Counted from the stretch's first letter, positions 26,333-40,500 are shown. The stretch: 64,000 bases of DNA from Diogma glabrata (GCA_963693315.1 OY856186.1:279329491-279393490), one strand, 5' to 3'. Made by a program: numbers and translations. Notes: a model not told the origin generated them from the sequence alone.

Positions 26333-27003
26333 GATGAGCTGTCCCAATTCCATGTGGTTAGTGTTGGCCCAAACAGCAGTTGTCTATCCCATTATTCCAG
26401 ACGTCTTGTTCTGATGAGATTCCAAACGTAATAGCCCTTATTAATTTTGTTTATTTCCTACATCGACCCGAAATTTGTATAAAACCAGTTTCTATAAATT
26501 TCCCCTTCAATTGTATATGATTGTTGTTGAATCTTGTTTTCTAATTGAATTTATCTACATACGTCAACAGGTTTCTTTCTTTTAAATTTCCCCTTTAAAT
26601 GCTTATCATTCTTCGGTTGTTAACTTTAATTTCGGTATTGAAATTACTGCCAACATCTAGATTACATTTTATTTATTTAAATGAATGATTTGACGCTTTA
26701 ACTACTCGTACTATTATAAATTTTAAAAGCGTTTTATAAATTTTCCTTTTAGTCACGTAATTCAGGATAATGCCGGAATCTCTGTACCTCGTATACGTAG
26801 TTTTATAATTTCACCTGTATACCAATCAACATTGCAACGAAATGACGCTTATTTATTTATGGGATTACGTGACCGACAGTATGCAAAGATGATTCCCCTG
26901 CTTTTGTTTTACTGGTATTACTTTCCTTTTCCCAGGTCTCAATAAATCAATGATTCTACTTCACATGACACAACTGGGCTTATTTTGGACAACTCATCAA
27001 TCA
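26333..27003. other. Non-satellite insert between two satellite blocks
   Basis: This segment interrupts the satellite-like DNA. Its borders carry a weak inverted match (TGATGAGCTGTCC on the left, GGACAACTCATCA on the right), suggesting an inserted element, but no target duplication is evident. Confidence 0.3.
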
Positions 27004-27299
27004 GCCTTTCTACCAATAGATTTTTCTTAAAATTAATATAGAATTATTTATACAATCAACTAACCATACAATTTTTTATATTTGAATAAATTTAATGTTT
27101 TCGTTTTTCTTTGTTTAAGTTTAAGATTTACAATTAAATGGTATTAGACTCTAATTCAAAACTGAATTGAGCTTAATAAATTAAATAAATTACCGACATA
27201 AATTTAATCGTTTGTTTTCTTCCTATACTATACCTAATAACATTCAAATTTTAAAACCGGAGTGGACTTCACTTTTACCACCCTCTTGCGAATTTAGTC

Positions 27300-28690
27300 T
27301 AACCGTTACAGGGTCCCTGGAGCACCTGCTTTTTTGAAAGCTCTATAGCATTTGTACCTGATAATCGAATTGAATGAAACTTGGTACATGAGTATTTAGT
27401 ACGGTTCGCAATAGTTCTGCATCCCATTTCAGGTTTTTCACTTCCGGTAAAAAATTTTTTTTGTACTTTTTTGAGGTTTTTTCAGTGTCTTTATGCACAC
27501 TACAGCCTACAATAATCAAGTGATTTTGATGGCACTTATGAAAATGGTTTAAATTAGTGTGAGAAGATATTTAACATCTTTTGGGACACATTGATCAAAG
27601 TGGTGGGGGGGTCTACCATACAAATGCTGACTTTTCACACTTTGTTTTTAAAGTTTGTTGGAGCATACAGACTTCATTCATTAATTTATTTTAATGACAC
27701 TTTGAAAACAAATGGAGACTTAAATAACAAAGAACTGATTAGTTTTTAAACAATATTGGAATAAGTGGTGGGAGTTTGAACACCTGTTTACTTTGAACAC
27801 CTGTTTGAACACCTGTTTACCGAACACCTGTTTACTGTGTCACCATTTTTTCAATGTTTGTTGGGAGCACACAGCATTCGTTCGTGAACGAATTTTGATG
27901 ACACTTTGGAAAAAGATGCAAACATTTATGGCAAGGAACTGATTAATTTTTGAGCGATAGTAAACAAAGTGGTGGGGGGTGTCCCATACACCTGTTTTTT
28001 TGAAAGCTCAATAACATCTGTACCTGATAATCGAATTGGATGAAACTTAGTACATGAGCATTTAGTACGGTTCAAAACAGTTCTGCATCCCAACTTCTGG
28101 TTTTTCACTTCCGGTAAAAAATATTTTGTTGTAAATTTTCAATTTTTTTCAGTGTGTTTATGCCCACTCCAGCCTACAAAAATGAATTTCAATTTTTTTC
28201 AGTGTGTTTATGCACACTACAGCCTACAATAATGAAGTGATTATGATGAAACTTATGGAAAAGGTTACAATTAGTGTGAGAAGATAGTTATCATCTTTTG
28301 GGACACATTGGTCAAAGTGGCGGGGGTCTACCATACAACTGCTGACTTTTCACACTTTGTTTTTAAAGTATGTTGGAAGCATACAGACTTCATTCATTAT
28401 TCAATTTTAATAAGACTTTGAAAAAAGATAAAGACTTAAATGACAAGGAACTGATTAGTTTTTGGACAATATTGGGATAAGCGGTAGGGGTCCTTCCGTA
28501 CACCTGTTTATTGTTTCAATGTTTGTTGAAAGCATACCACATTCGTTCGTTAAGTAGTTTTGGTGACACATCGCAAAAAGATGCAAATATGTATGGCAAG
28601 GAACTGATTAGTTTTTTTAGCGATAGTAAACAAAGTGGTAGAGGGTCCTCCTCGCACCTGTTATTTTGGAAGCTCAATAACATTTGTACC
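27300..28690. repeat. Satellite-like tandem repeat, period about 669 bp
   Basis: TTCTGCATCCCA recurs at about 27417 and 28086, each time followed by a CACTTCCGGTAAAAAA block, a TTTTTTCAGTGT block, GCCTACAATAATGAAGTGAT-like sequence and ACATCTTTTGGGACACATTG-like sequence. Within each long unit, a shorter module of about 125-150 bp (TTGTTGGGAGCA..., GGCAAGGAACTGATTA) occurs twice in two subtypes, at 27655, 27858, 28372 and 28521. It is therefore a two-level repeat. It is not coding. Confidence 0.8.
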
Positions 28691-28904
28691 CCTTTTTACC
28701 TTTTCTCGTACAACAGAATTTATGTTTGTTGGAATACTACTGCTTTCTTTAATATTTTTATAATTAGAACTGCGAAGTATATAACATTGGTTAGCTTTTA
28801 ATTAAAGTATTTGATGGATATTTGCTCATTGTATATCCAGAACACTATGTTTCCAGAGTTGTGGTGAAGTCAGCCTATGCATCAGCGTCGCAATTTCATT
28901 GATT

Positions 28905-29090
28905 GTTAGAAGGTTTTTGTAAATTGTTAGTGTTGGGGATTGTTGGAAACTTTTTTGTTGAAGCTGACAAGTCAAAAACCTCTAATTGCAGAGGTTTATA
29001 TTTTAAAGAAACAGATTACAATGTTTCCACAGATTCTAAATTTATGAAGTTTTTAAAAATATTAGTATCCAAATGGCCGTTTGGTTTATG
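28905..29090 (-). repeat. Fragment of the 330-bp-unit element
   Basis: Close to the units at 59695-59845 (same strand) and inverted relative to 12145-12290. Shared blocks include GGGGATTGTTGGAAACTTTT, CTCTAATTGCAGAGGTTTAT and AATTTATGAAGTTTTTAAAA, ending within GGCCGTTTGG. It shows that single units or fragments also exist apart from full copies. Confidence 0.8.
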
Positions 29091-29852
29091 AAAGAAAGAA
29101 AAATCTATTTTTGTGAAGTATAATGTCAGAAAACTGCAGGTCAGTTGATGAAAATCTTTCCACTCCGAATAATTTCCTCAATTTCGCTAATTATCTTTTA
29201 TACAAATTAATTAAATAAATCTTTATAAAATAGTCTGAATAGTTCAAAATTTGTCCTAATTAATAAAATTAATCATTTAGGCCATGTAGTCCAAAAAAAT
29301 TAATTAAAACTTAATGAAATTAAATATTAACCTCATTATAGAATATCAGAAAGAACATCAATAACAACATCAACAACAACCATAAAATAATGTTTTTTTA
29401 TTCCTTGTTGAGCTCAGTTTGTCTTAATAATTTATTATTATTATTTAAATAAATATCGGCTTTCTTATATTAAAAAGAGAAAATAATTAGTTTTTATTTA
29501 AAAAAAATAAAACAAAAAAAAATAAAATGTAAATATAAATAAGAACGGGAGACGAAGGATCATGAATAAATTGTGATAATATTTATCACATTGTTTGTAT
29601 TTTTTATGTTAATTATTTATTGTGAAATATTTTATCATTATAAAATATGTTAGAGGAGAAGTTAATGGCATTTTAATTTTGTTTAAAAATAGATTGTTCA
29701 AGATTCAAGATTTAATTTAAATGTTTTTATTTTAATTCTATAATAAAAAATAATTTGCTTATACAGAAAGATAGAAATTTTTTTATCGTTTTAATTGACA
29801 GTTCTATTTTTTTTAAAATTATTTGTCAATACAATGTGATATGATGTACGCA

Positions 29853-30062
29853 TTCTTTAAATATTTGTGGATTAAAGTCACTCGATACTATTGACTGCGG
29901 TAAACCATTCCGTTTATACGCAGTTTGAACAATGAATTTTCAATGAGCATTGGTGTCGAAATTTATATAAAAAACAACGAGATCAGCAGAGTGCGACCGT
30001 GTTGTAGGTTAAATGTTTGTTAAATTTCGGTCACACAATTTCGATCTTACAAAATTGTACAG
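29853..30062 (-). pseudogene. CR1/Jockey-type retrotransposon fragment
   Basis: ATTTGTGGATTAAAGTCACT and AACAACGAGATCAGCA blocks match 62980-63280 of the right-hand copy, with an internal deletion that removes most of the sequence between the two blocks. Confidence 0.65.
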
Positions 30063-31595
30063 TTCAATTTTTTTCAGACTATCCCAACTTAGGATTGCCT
30101 TCCATGTTTGAAATTAATGGAAATCTAAGAAAGATTAATTGCATTTCGAATTGCAAAATTCAAGTGAATTTCAACAGTTACATAAGCTTTTTCACTCACA
30201 AAATCTTCCCAAATTAATATTCCTCTAATGTTGTCTATATATGGAACCATATATGCCAATAAATTGACCGTGTGTCAGATATTAATAACAACAATGTTGA
30301 CAAAATAGAAATATTCTCATCCTGTGAATTCACACATAGTAATGGTTAGAAATTTAACACAAAAAAACTCCCAAAATATTCAAATATCTTTTTCTAGAAT
30401 ACCGAAAATTGTCAATGTAATATTTTTATAAGACCTCACAAAATACCGTTCAAACCAAAAAATGAAGTGCGTAATCTTGAACGTGGTTGAAGTAAAACTT
30501 TTTTGGCTACCATGGCAGGTATTACTAAAAAAATACAATATAAAATAAATATGTCATACTGAAATTTAGAGTCATATTTATTGATAATATATTTTACAAC
30601 ATGTTTAATAGAAAAGCATACTTAAATAATGTATTACAAAGTATTACAAATTAAAATTAACGATGAATATATGTCCAGTTCAACAACAAGATTTGGTACT
30701 AAAATTGATGGGGTTTTTCAACAAATTGAGCAAATTTGTAAAGTAAAGTTTATGTTTCTCACTTTAGTTATCATAAACCTTTAATTTCATATTTCAATTA
30801 CGATAATAATTGAATTGACTGTGTAATACATTATGCAAATATGGCTTTTTATTGCACATGTTGTAGATTATATTATCAATAAATTCTACTCTAAATATCA
30901 ATATGACATATTTATTAAATATTTAATCTTTTAAGTAATACCTGCCATAGTAGCCAAAGAAGTTTACTATATACCTACAACCTTATAACTTATACTCGTA
31001 CCTATAACTTATACTCGCCATTTGGAAAAAATGAAAAACAAAGTGCTACTGTTGTGCTACAGTTTTTCTGTATGCGATACACAAAAAAAAATTCATATTA
31101 CTAATGCAAAAAAGTTGGTTCGCTAAAACGAATTTTTTAGTAGAAGGATAAACGCCGCCATTTTTAAAAAATGTTTTGAAGATTTTTACACCAACGGTTG
31201 ATGTTAAAATCTTAAATTCGGTTGTTGGTATAATATGTACATAATCATAATAATATATTCGTTTCTGACCACAAATAAAACTGCCAAGCTTTAGATCAAA
31301 AATTTAATTTTTATTTAAATATTTCGGTCCTTATTTGGGACCCTCCTCAGTAAAGTTTATGTTCAAACTTATTATGAACTATTTTGAATACTCATAATAT
31401 ATGTATAATAATGCATAATATGCATAATATGTTGAATGTTGATATACACATATTTGAAATAATGTACTCGCAACAGCAGTTTTGATAATATTTAATTTAC
31501 CGCTGTTTATTAACCATGGGGTACGACAGGATTATATATACAGCTTACATAGCCATTGTGGTCATAGATTAGTTGGAGAAAATAATCTGTGTGAT
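30063..31595. other. AT-rich DNA without recognisable gene
   Basis: I see only AT-rich sequence, with a small tandem duplication (CCTATAACTTATACTCG, near 30985-31018) and no coding signature. Confidence 0.45.
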
Positions 31596-31639
31596 TTTAT
31601 AAAGCGGGCTTACTCTGACAGAAACGTGCTGTAAATCTG

Positions 31640-31980
31640 AGGAAAGAAATGAATGTTAGTAAAACCACAGTGAGCTCGTTTATCAAGAAGCTTAAGTCTA
31701 ACCGGAGACTAATCTTCATGAGGCAATTGCAAGTCTAAAGGAGGCAAAATATTTGGGAGTTATTATAGAAAGTACGCTCCTGTGGAGTAGCCACATGAAG
31801 ACAATGGTGAGTAGGGGCACTAGAACTCACATGATATGCAAAAATCTTGCCGTGCGTATTACGTATGAAACAGTCGTATAGAGCAAAAAAACGCTGTTCT
31901 ATACCAGGCAAAGGAAGGATGTCACAGCGTGTTTAAAAAATAACAAAAAAAGGTTGTGCTGCATTGTGCCACAGTCAGGC
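31640..31980 (+). pseudogene. R1/Jockey-type reverse transcriptase fragment
   Basis: The plus strand encodes AKYLGVIIESTLLWSSHM, which matches the conserved K-YLGV-(L/I)(D/E)---L-W--H motif that follows the reverse transcriptase core in non-LTR elements. It is preceded by NVSKTTVSSFIKKLKS (the N--KT---- motif) and followed by THMICKNLA and a decayed tail. Several stops and frameshifts are present. It is a different family from the CR1/Jockey-type copies elsewhere in the window. Confidence 0.65.
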
Positions 31981-32361
31981 CCACCGGAAGGGGTAGGCAG
32001 TACAGGCAGTACAGTTGCCTATTGTACTTCACGGTTCTAAGGGTCCATATTTGTCATTCGAAAATATTGTCAATTTCACCAAAATGTTTCACAACTTTGT
32101 GTAAATAACACAATTTGTGTATCATATAGGTTTGTGTCTTAGTTACGAAATTATAGTAGATTATAACACATTTTTGGTACGAAATTAGAAATAAAACAAT
32201 CAAAGATATCGTTTAAAGTAATTTGACATCGTTTTTTTGACTACCAATTTTTTGGATTTTTAAATATGCAAACTAAAATAAAAACACATTTAATAAATAA
32301 ATATAATTAAATGATGTATATAAAAATATAATTAATTAATATTATTAAAGGCTTTGCATTA

Positions 32362-33883
32362 TAAATTAATTTTTACGCCATTCGATGAAATTTGCATTTA
32401 AAAATTCAACACATAAAACAAAAGCGTGATTAATTGACTATATTGTTCCAGTTAGATTCACAATACATATTGTTTAGATTTTTAATTTTTACACCATTTT
32501 GGTATTTCGGAATACGAATTTCCCAATATTATGTAAATTGACAATATTGTGATTACATTTATGTGTTCAGGAATAGGACCCAAGGCTAACATAGATTTTT
32601 CGAAAGTTAGCTTAATCTTCTAAAAAAAAGTAGTGTGTGTATCAGAGTACACAGGTAAGAAGTGAAACTTCTTTATGACATATCATTTTTCTACTATTTA
32701 GAACTTCACAGAAATTGGGTGGATAAGGCTTAGGAAAAAAAACGCCGATTATTGATAACCAAATGTTTGGTGAGTATTGTATCTTCGTATATATCTCTGA
32801 TACACTCCAATTCTACATGATCACCGTGACCACATGACCACCATAACAGCCATGACCGCCATGACTAACATGACCATCATAACCACCGTGAACACCATGA
32901 CCATCATGACCACCGTGACCACCATGACCACCGTGACCACCATAACCACCATGACCACTATGACCACCATGACCATCATGACCACCATGACCACCATGAC
33001 CACCATGACCACCGTGAACACCATGACCACCATGACCACCGTGACCACCATGACCACCATGACCACCATAATTACTATGACCACCATGACCACCTTGACC
33101 ACCATGACCGCCATGACCACCGTGAACACCATGACTACCATGACCAGCGTGACCATCATGACCACCGTGACCACCATAACCACCATGACCACTATGACCA
33201 CCATGACTACCATGACCACCATGAACACCATGACCATCATGACCACCGTGAACACCATGACCACCATGACCACCATGACCACCATGACCACTGAGACCAC
33301 CGTGACCACCATGACCACTATGACCACCATGACCACTATGACCGCCATGACCACCATGACCACCATGACCACCGTGAACACCATGACTACCATGACCACC
33401 ACGACTACCATGACCACCCTAACCACCATGACCACTATGACCACCATAACCACCATTAACCATGACCACCATGACCACCGTGAACACCATGACCACCATG
33501 ACCACAGTGACCACCATTACCACCATGACCACCATAACCACATGACCACCATGACCACCATGACCACCTTGACCACCATGACCACCATGACCGCCATGAC
33601 CAACGTGACCACCATGACCACCGTGAACACCATGACCACCATGACCACCGTGATCACCATGACCACCATAGCCACCATGACCACTATGACCACCATGACC
33701 ACCATAACCACCATGCCCACAATGAACACCATGACCACCATGACCACCTTGACCACCGTGACCACCGTGACCACCGTGACCACCATGACCACCATGACCA
33801 CCATGATCACCATGACCACCGTGACCACCGTGAACACCATTACCACTATCACCACCATGACCACTAATACCACCATGACTACC
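32362..33883. repeat. Tandem duplication, unit A (unique flank plus minisatellite)
   Basis: Positions 32362-32820 recur at 33884-34342 with a constant offset of 1,522 bp and no differences that I can see over about 460 bp. Unit A comprises this flank and the long minisatellite array 32823-33883. Confidence 0.9.
32823..33883. repeat. 9-bp minisatellite, long array
   Basis: About 1.06 kb of the unit ATGACCACC with variants (GTGACCACC, ATAACCACC, ATGAACACC, CTTGACCACC-type). Because the unit is a multiple of three and lacks stops in most frames, it creates long spurious ORFs on both strands. Confidence 0.97.
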
Positions 33884-34342
33884 TAAATTAATTTTTACGC
33901 CATTCGATGAAATTTGCATTTAAAAATTCAACACATAAAACAAAAGCGTGATTAATTGACTATATTGTTCCAGTTAGATTCACAATACATATTGTTTAGA
34001 TTTTTAATTTTTACACCATTTTGGTATTTCGGAATACGAATTTCCCAATATTATGTAAATTGACAATATTGTGATTACATTTATGTGTTCAGGAATAGGA
34101 CCCAAGGCTAACATAGATTTTTCGAAAGTTAGCTTAATCTTCTAAAAAAAAGTAGTGTGTGTATCAGAGTACACAGGTAAGAAGTGAAACTTCTTTATGA
34201 CATATCATTTTTCTACTATTTAGAACTTCACAGAAATTGGGTGGATAAGGCTTAGGAAAAAAAACGCCGATTATTGATAACCAAATGTTTGGTGAGTATT
34301 GTATCTTCGTATATATCTCTGATACACTCCAATTCTACATGA
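33884..34342. repeat. Tandem duplication, unit B flank
   Basis: Second copy of 32362-32820. The junction at 33883/33884 joins the array directly to TAAATTAATTTTTACGCC. The flanking TAAATTAAT is the only visible candidate for microhomology. Confidence 0.9.
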
Positions 34343-34712
34343 TCACCGTGACCACATGACCACCATAACAGCCATGACCGCCATGACTAACATGACCATC
34401 ATAACCACCGTGAACACCATGACCATCATGACCACCGTGACCACCATGACCACCGTGACCACCATAACCACCATGACCACTATGACCACCATGACCATCA
34501 TGACCACCATGACCACCATGACCACCTTGACCACCGTGACCACCGTGACCACCGTGACCACCATGACCACCATGACCACCATGATCACCATGACCACCGT
34601 GACCACCGTGAACACCATTACCACTATCACCACCATGACCACTAATACCACCATGACTACCATGACCACCATGGCCACCATGACCACAATGATCACCATG
34701 ACCACCATCTAC
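34343..34712. repeat. 9-bp minisatellite, short array
   Basis: It starts like the long array (GTGACCACATGACCACC) and then matches that array's right end, so it equals the long array with an internal deletion of several hundred bp. It then extends a few units beyond the point where the long array is cut off. Confidence 0.95.
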
Positions 34713-35168
34713 AATCGACACATCCAACTCATATAACATTTAGTACAATATTTATGCTCGGTTCCTTGAACATTTACTAAGTGAGACTTAGCTAAATCGT
34801 CAATAAGAAATATCTCTCAAACCTTTTTCACGCCGTTTTTTGACCAAAACAAACAAACATTTAACTGAATAACAAGATAAGAAAACTTAATTGAATCTAT
34901 AAGCCTTATTTAAAGGTCCAATCGCGATCAAAATACGCAAAACTAGTTAAATGGAGAATTAAAAAAGTTATCGGAGATTTAAATGTTCAAGCAACCGGGC
35001 ATAAATAAATAAACATAAAATTATTAAAACAAAATTAAAATTTATAAAAAAACCACGTAACCGAAAATCGTGACGATTTTTTTTAAATTTTATACTGCTT
35101 TAAAATTTCTCTCATACACCGATAAAGAAGTTTCACTTCAAAAATAAGAAACAAAGGTTGTGTAGTTA

Positions 35169-35736
35169 CCCGAGCAGAAATTAGTAAGTGAAAGCCTAAA
35201 TACAGTCAGGGCGTGTTCAGGTCCTGGTCAGTCTAAAAAGGACAAGCCTTATTGGGGTAATCTGATGTGGTCCTGTTCTGGGCCTGATTTGCAATACCCT
35301 TTTAGAGTTAACCTTATTTGAATATATCAGGCACTGATTTGGTTTTTCGTATTTCACCCCTAGCTAAAATTTCAATTGGTTAAAATTCACTAGAGCATAT
35401 TATTTTTTTAAGAAATATATATAGTTCAAATCGTTTCATGTATGTTTTAGTTATCGCTTCTCAGCTGAAAGACTATAATAATAGTGATTAAGGTGGTATA
35501 TGTTTTGGTTTTTTCCATTGTAATTTTTTATTTTATTTTAATTATTTTATGTATATAAAACATATAAAAATTTATATCAGGGTCTAGTCCAGATATCCCA
35601 ATCAGGACCTAAACCGATTATACCAATCAGGGTTTGAGCCGATTATCCCAATCAGATCCGATTATCTCAATTTCTGATTTGAACTAGGGCAAACTTGATC
35701 AGGACCTTACTTGAGCCTGACAAATTTATGTTCGGG
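35169..35736. mobile_element. MITE with 14-bp terminal inverted repeats
   Basis: The left end CCCGAGCAGAAATT and the right end AATTTATGTTCGGG form inverted repeats with two mismatches. The flanks TAGTTA (35163-35168) and TAGTTT (35737-35742) suggest a 5-6-bp target duplication. Internally, CCGATTATCCCAATCAG-type motifs repeat near 35595-35670. No coding sequence. The superfamily is not assigned. Confidence 0.65.
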
Positions 35737-35924
35737 TAGTTTATATGAAATTTTTGAGCTGGCTGCATAGAAAGAAATTGCATGTTACTAATGGAAAGAA
35801 ATTACTCAAATTAGATTTAGCACCGTAGCGTATATAGTTTAAAAAAATAAATCGCCATATCAAATTAGGTGCTAATTATACAAATAAATACACACACAAT
35901 TTAATAGTATACAAATATCTTTAT

Positions 35925-36814
<890 letters not shown>

Positions 36815-36855
<41 letters not shown>
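36815..36855. repeat. TA microsatellite
   Basis: About 40 bp of TA directly right of palindromic copy 3. Confidence 0.95.
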
Positions 36856-36858
<3 letters not shown>

Positions 36859-37124
36859 TATGGGACGATCCACGTCAACCGGACACCACCTTTGTCCATA
36901 ATTGGTTAAGGTTTTTCGGAACTTTTAATAGTGCAAGTTCTAGCTTACTACTCTAGTTTCAGATGAAATGAGTTTTTTTTTGAAAAACTCATGATAGTAC
37001 ACCAATATGACGGTCACAAATCATCAACCTTAACCACCCCATCCTTAGATAGTGGCTTTATTAAGTTTGCACGTATTTAAGATTTTATAAAATTTTAGAA
37101 TAAGTGTAGTTTGATGTGATTTTT

Positions 37125-37425
37125 AATGGTGAATATTCCTTGATCATGTGACACAATGTTTTATTTAATGATTAAATTGCACATATAAAGTTGTATGAGT
37201 TATATGGCTCGTATCTTCCAGCAAACAAGAGCGTATCATCATAAAAGAATACTTCATAATTAAAATTGACGGTGCTACAGTTAATACAACACAATTTATC
37301 CGATAGCAACCTTGAAATATCACATTGGCTAGTTATATGAGATATCTCATCGCTATTGCCGGTGTTATGTGATATCTCACGTTAACTCGTATGTCAATAG
37401 CAGGAACTGCAGTGCGCGGGGTTGT
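37125..37425 (+). repeat. Dispersed repeat family, copy 4
   Basis: This is the best-preserved core: GAGATATCTCATCGCTATTG, then GTGATATCTCACGTTAACTC, then GTATGTCAATAGC, then a GCAGTGCGCGG block. It shares the order of motifs with the copies near 2.5, 14.9 and 20.5 kb. Confidence 0.65.
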
Positions 37426-37553
37426 TACACCTGTAGATCAAAAATTAAAAATAAATTACATATACCAAAACAGATCTCTCTCCGTCTAGGAAACAGGACT
37501 TGCATGTGATTGTAACATTGTTATGCACCAACATTTGGAATTTTAAATGAATT

Positions 37554-37593
37554 AGTAAGATTATTCATTAATTAATTAATGAATAATCTTACT
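37554..37593. repeat. Perfect 40-bp palindrome
   Basis: AGTAAGATTATTCATTAATT followed without loop by its exact reverse complement. It is the same length as the palindrome at 17325-17364 but unrelated in sequence. Confidence 0.98.
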
Positions 37594-40500
37594 CAAGCAC
37601 ATTAGAATACAAGAATACTAGGCAGAGTGTTTTGCAAAAGAGAATGATGCTTGGTAGTCAATAACTGACAGACAAGGATTATTCTCCAGCGCAAAGCACT
37701 CCTTTTTCTAAATTCTTACATAATAATCTAAAAATAACACATTCATTTAAACCATTTCAACGCGATAAACGCACTAATATATTTTTCTTTACATTCTATC
37801 ATACAAATTCTTTCTTTCTTTCCTAATAAATAGTATAAACAAAAATTAATTGTTTAATTTTAAGAAATTTAAGTACTAGTTATTCTTCATACACTAATTA
37901 TCTAAAAAAATTTACATCACTCAAAAAATCATTTTTTCTCAATCTTATCTCTAAATTCAACTGACGTTTGAAAAATCATCTTAAAACCATAAACTCATCT
38001 TATCTCAATTTATTCAAATTTGATCGGCGTAAAAAGTAAAAAAAAAACTGAAAATTAATAACTAAAATGAAAAACAAAAGAAAAAATTATTTCAAAAGAA
38101 ATTAAAAACAAAGCGTTGACAATGTCTTTTTTAATTTAAAAATAATTACAATTTTCTTGTCATTCAATTAATCAATTAAATATAAGAAAAGTGAAAATAC
38201 AGAACAACAACGTTTTCCACCAACAAAGTGCTATAAAAAGGACACGATGACAAACAAAAATATTAAAATGAAATATATAGAACAAGAAAAAAATCAACCG
38301 ACAACAATAATTTAATTTCTTCTTACTTTCGTTACATGTTGTTGATTTTATCTTTAACGGAAAAATTAGAAATAAAATTGAAGTTGTAAAATTATTTAAA
38401 GAAGGTAAAAAAGATGGATTGAAGAGGGATTTCTGTTTCCGAAAAAAATGTTTGGAAACTTCTGCCATTATTTGTGTTTTTTATTTCGAATTTTTAAATC
38501 ACGTTGATATATTCAATTTGCATATTTAATTTGGTTTTTACATGGTGTGGCGTAAGTTTAGTAGGGAATAAAATATAAAATAAATTATTATTTAATTAAT
38601 CAAATGGATGCTCAGTTAGAAATTCTTTTTTCAGTTTTCATGAAACAAAACTAGAAATAATAAAAGCTTGCCAAAGAGCTGTTCTAAGGTGATAAATTGA
38701 TCAGCTGAAGATTTTCTTATTTCCTTACTGTTTTTATTTTAATCAACGGCAAGCTAAAAAAAATTTATAAATGGATTTTCACTTTGAACGGAAAAATGAG
38801 TAAGGATTTTTGTTTTTTTTTGTGTCATGTTTGTGCTTGGTTGTTGTTGGTTTTTTGGTGATTTAGGGTAAACAAGCAAAATTTGCTAGGAAATAAAAAA
38901 TAAAATTTGTTGAAGACGTTTTTCTTAACTGATAAGATTTATCATTTTACTGGTAATGTTTGTTTTTTGATTGAATTGAAAATTTTAAATTTAATGTAAA
39001 TGTATGTTAATGTAAAGATTTGTAGGATATGAAAAATAGTTTGTTTGAAGCAGTTTTGGTAATGGAAATGGTTATAATGTTTTCTTATGCCAAATATGTA
39101 GATGTACTTTCTATTTATGTTGATGCTTTTAGGAATATAAAGAAGACAAAAAGACGACGTTCTTATCGTGATGAAGAACATATATCTAATTGAACAATTT
39201 CATGATTTCTAAACATAAACTTCTGTTTCTAAGCTCCTTCATGGAAAAAAATATTTCTTAGTTTTTGTTGTTTCAAAATAAAACCCAATTAATTTCCTTT
39301 TTCCCTGATCTTACCATATTCATAGAAAAGTCGTATGAAAAGGTTTACGCTTTTATCTTAGATAAAGTTGTTGAAATTCAATTGAAAAATTTACAAACAA
39401 AGAAACAGGCTTCAAAGGATGAAAAAATTATTTTTTGTTTCCGAAAATATGTCACGTGATTTTGAACTTTTTGATAACAAATTTTATTACAAAATTTGAT
39501 TACGATATTTTTTATGAGTACGGGAAGACATAAATAAAATTAAGGGTTGATTTATTACATTTTGGTCGATGTCATTCGAGAGGGGATTTATATTTAAATT
39601 TTTTTATTGGAAACTAAATATTTTATTTGTTGAAAAAAAGTCTGACTTCAATATGATAGGGTTTCGATGAGTAAAATAATGTTAAAAAAATTATGTCAAG
39701 CATTTTATTTTAAATTTAATAAAGCTGATGTATGGGTTTGTTTGTCAAATAAACAAAAAAGTCAAAAAATCTCGTGATTTCTTTGACAGACATGAGTAGT
39801 TCACTTTACCTTTTTTGATCCTTCACCCGATATTTTCTTGTATAAGAAACCAAATTTCTAAGAACTATATCAAAAATTATGAAACTTTTTTCTTGTTGAA
39901 ACCAATTGCTTCGTCACTGTACGTGTTTCTTTAATTATATGAGTATAATCTTGTGAATAACATATTTTAAACTCAAGACGCCTTAAAAACTTCAAACCAT
40001 AAACCTCAAAATTTAATTCAAATTATTTCATAAATTTACAGATTACTTACAAAACAACAGATATATTTTATCTAACCTGTTTTAAATAAATGTATTTTTT
40101 AATTTGTTGCTGAAACAAAGATCAAATTCTAAGATTACCAAGATATATTAACAAAATTTATGGGCCATACTTTACAGTTAAATAATAAAATTTAAAAGCT
40201 TTCTCGTTATTTTATTTTTTTGTTTCTTTAATTCAAAAAGCTTTAATCCTAATAAAATTTCAAAATGGTTTATAAAAGTAATGAAATATATTCTATAAGG
40301 ATTTAAAATATAATAACATTCACATGATAAGTTACAATATTTATATTTCTTTTGTTACTACATTCTACCAACCCAACATTAATTTGTCTGCCAAATTTAA
40401 TGTATTTTGTCTTATTTTTATAAAGATTTCGTTTGAAATTTACTTAATACTTTTTCCACAAATTTAACACAAAAAATCAACACACTCCACTCCGTTGATA

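Noticed and set aside
26333..27003. Inserted DNA transposon with TGATGAG...CTCATCA ends
   Set aside because: The inverted match is only about 13 bp with mismatches and no target duplication is seen, so it is listed only as an unexplained insert.
32821..33919. ORFs up to 350 codons (Met-Thr-Thr, Gly-Gly-His and Met-Val-Val repeats)
   Set aside because: A 9-bp minisatellite without stops gives such frames on both strands. There is no conserved start or unique domain.
32823..34712. CRISPR-like repeat array
   Set aside because: The repeats are contiguous 9-mers without spacers, and the genome is animal.
38172..39459. ORFs of 64-98 codons in AT-rich DNA
   Set aside because: Length and composition fit chance frames in AT-rich sequence. 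No motif or splice context is visible.
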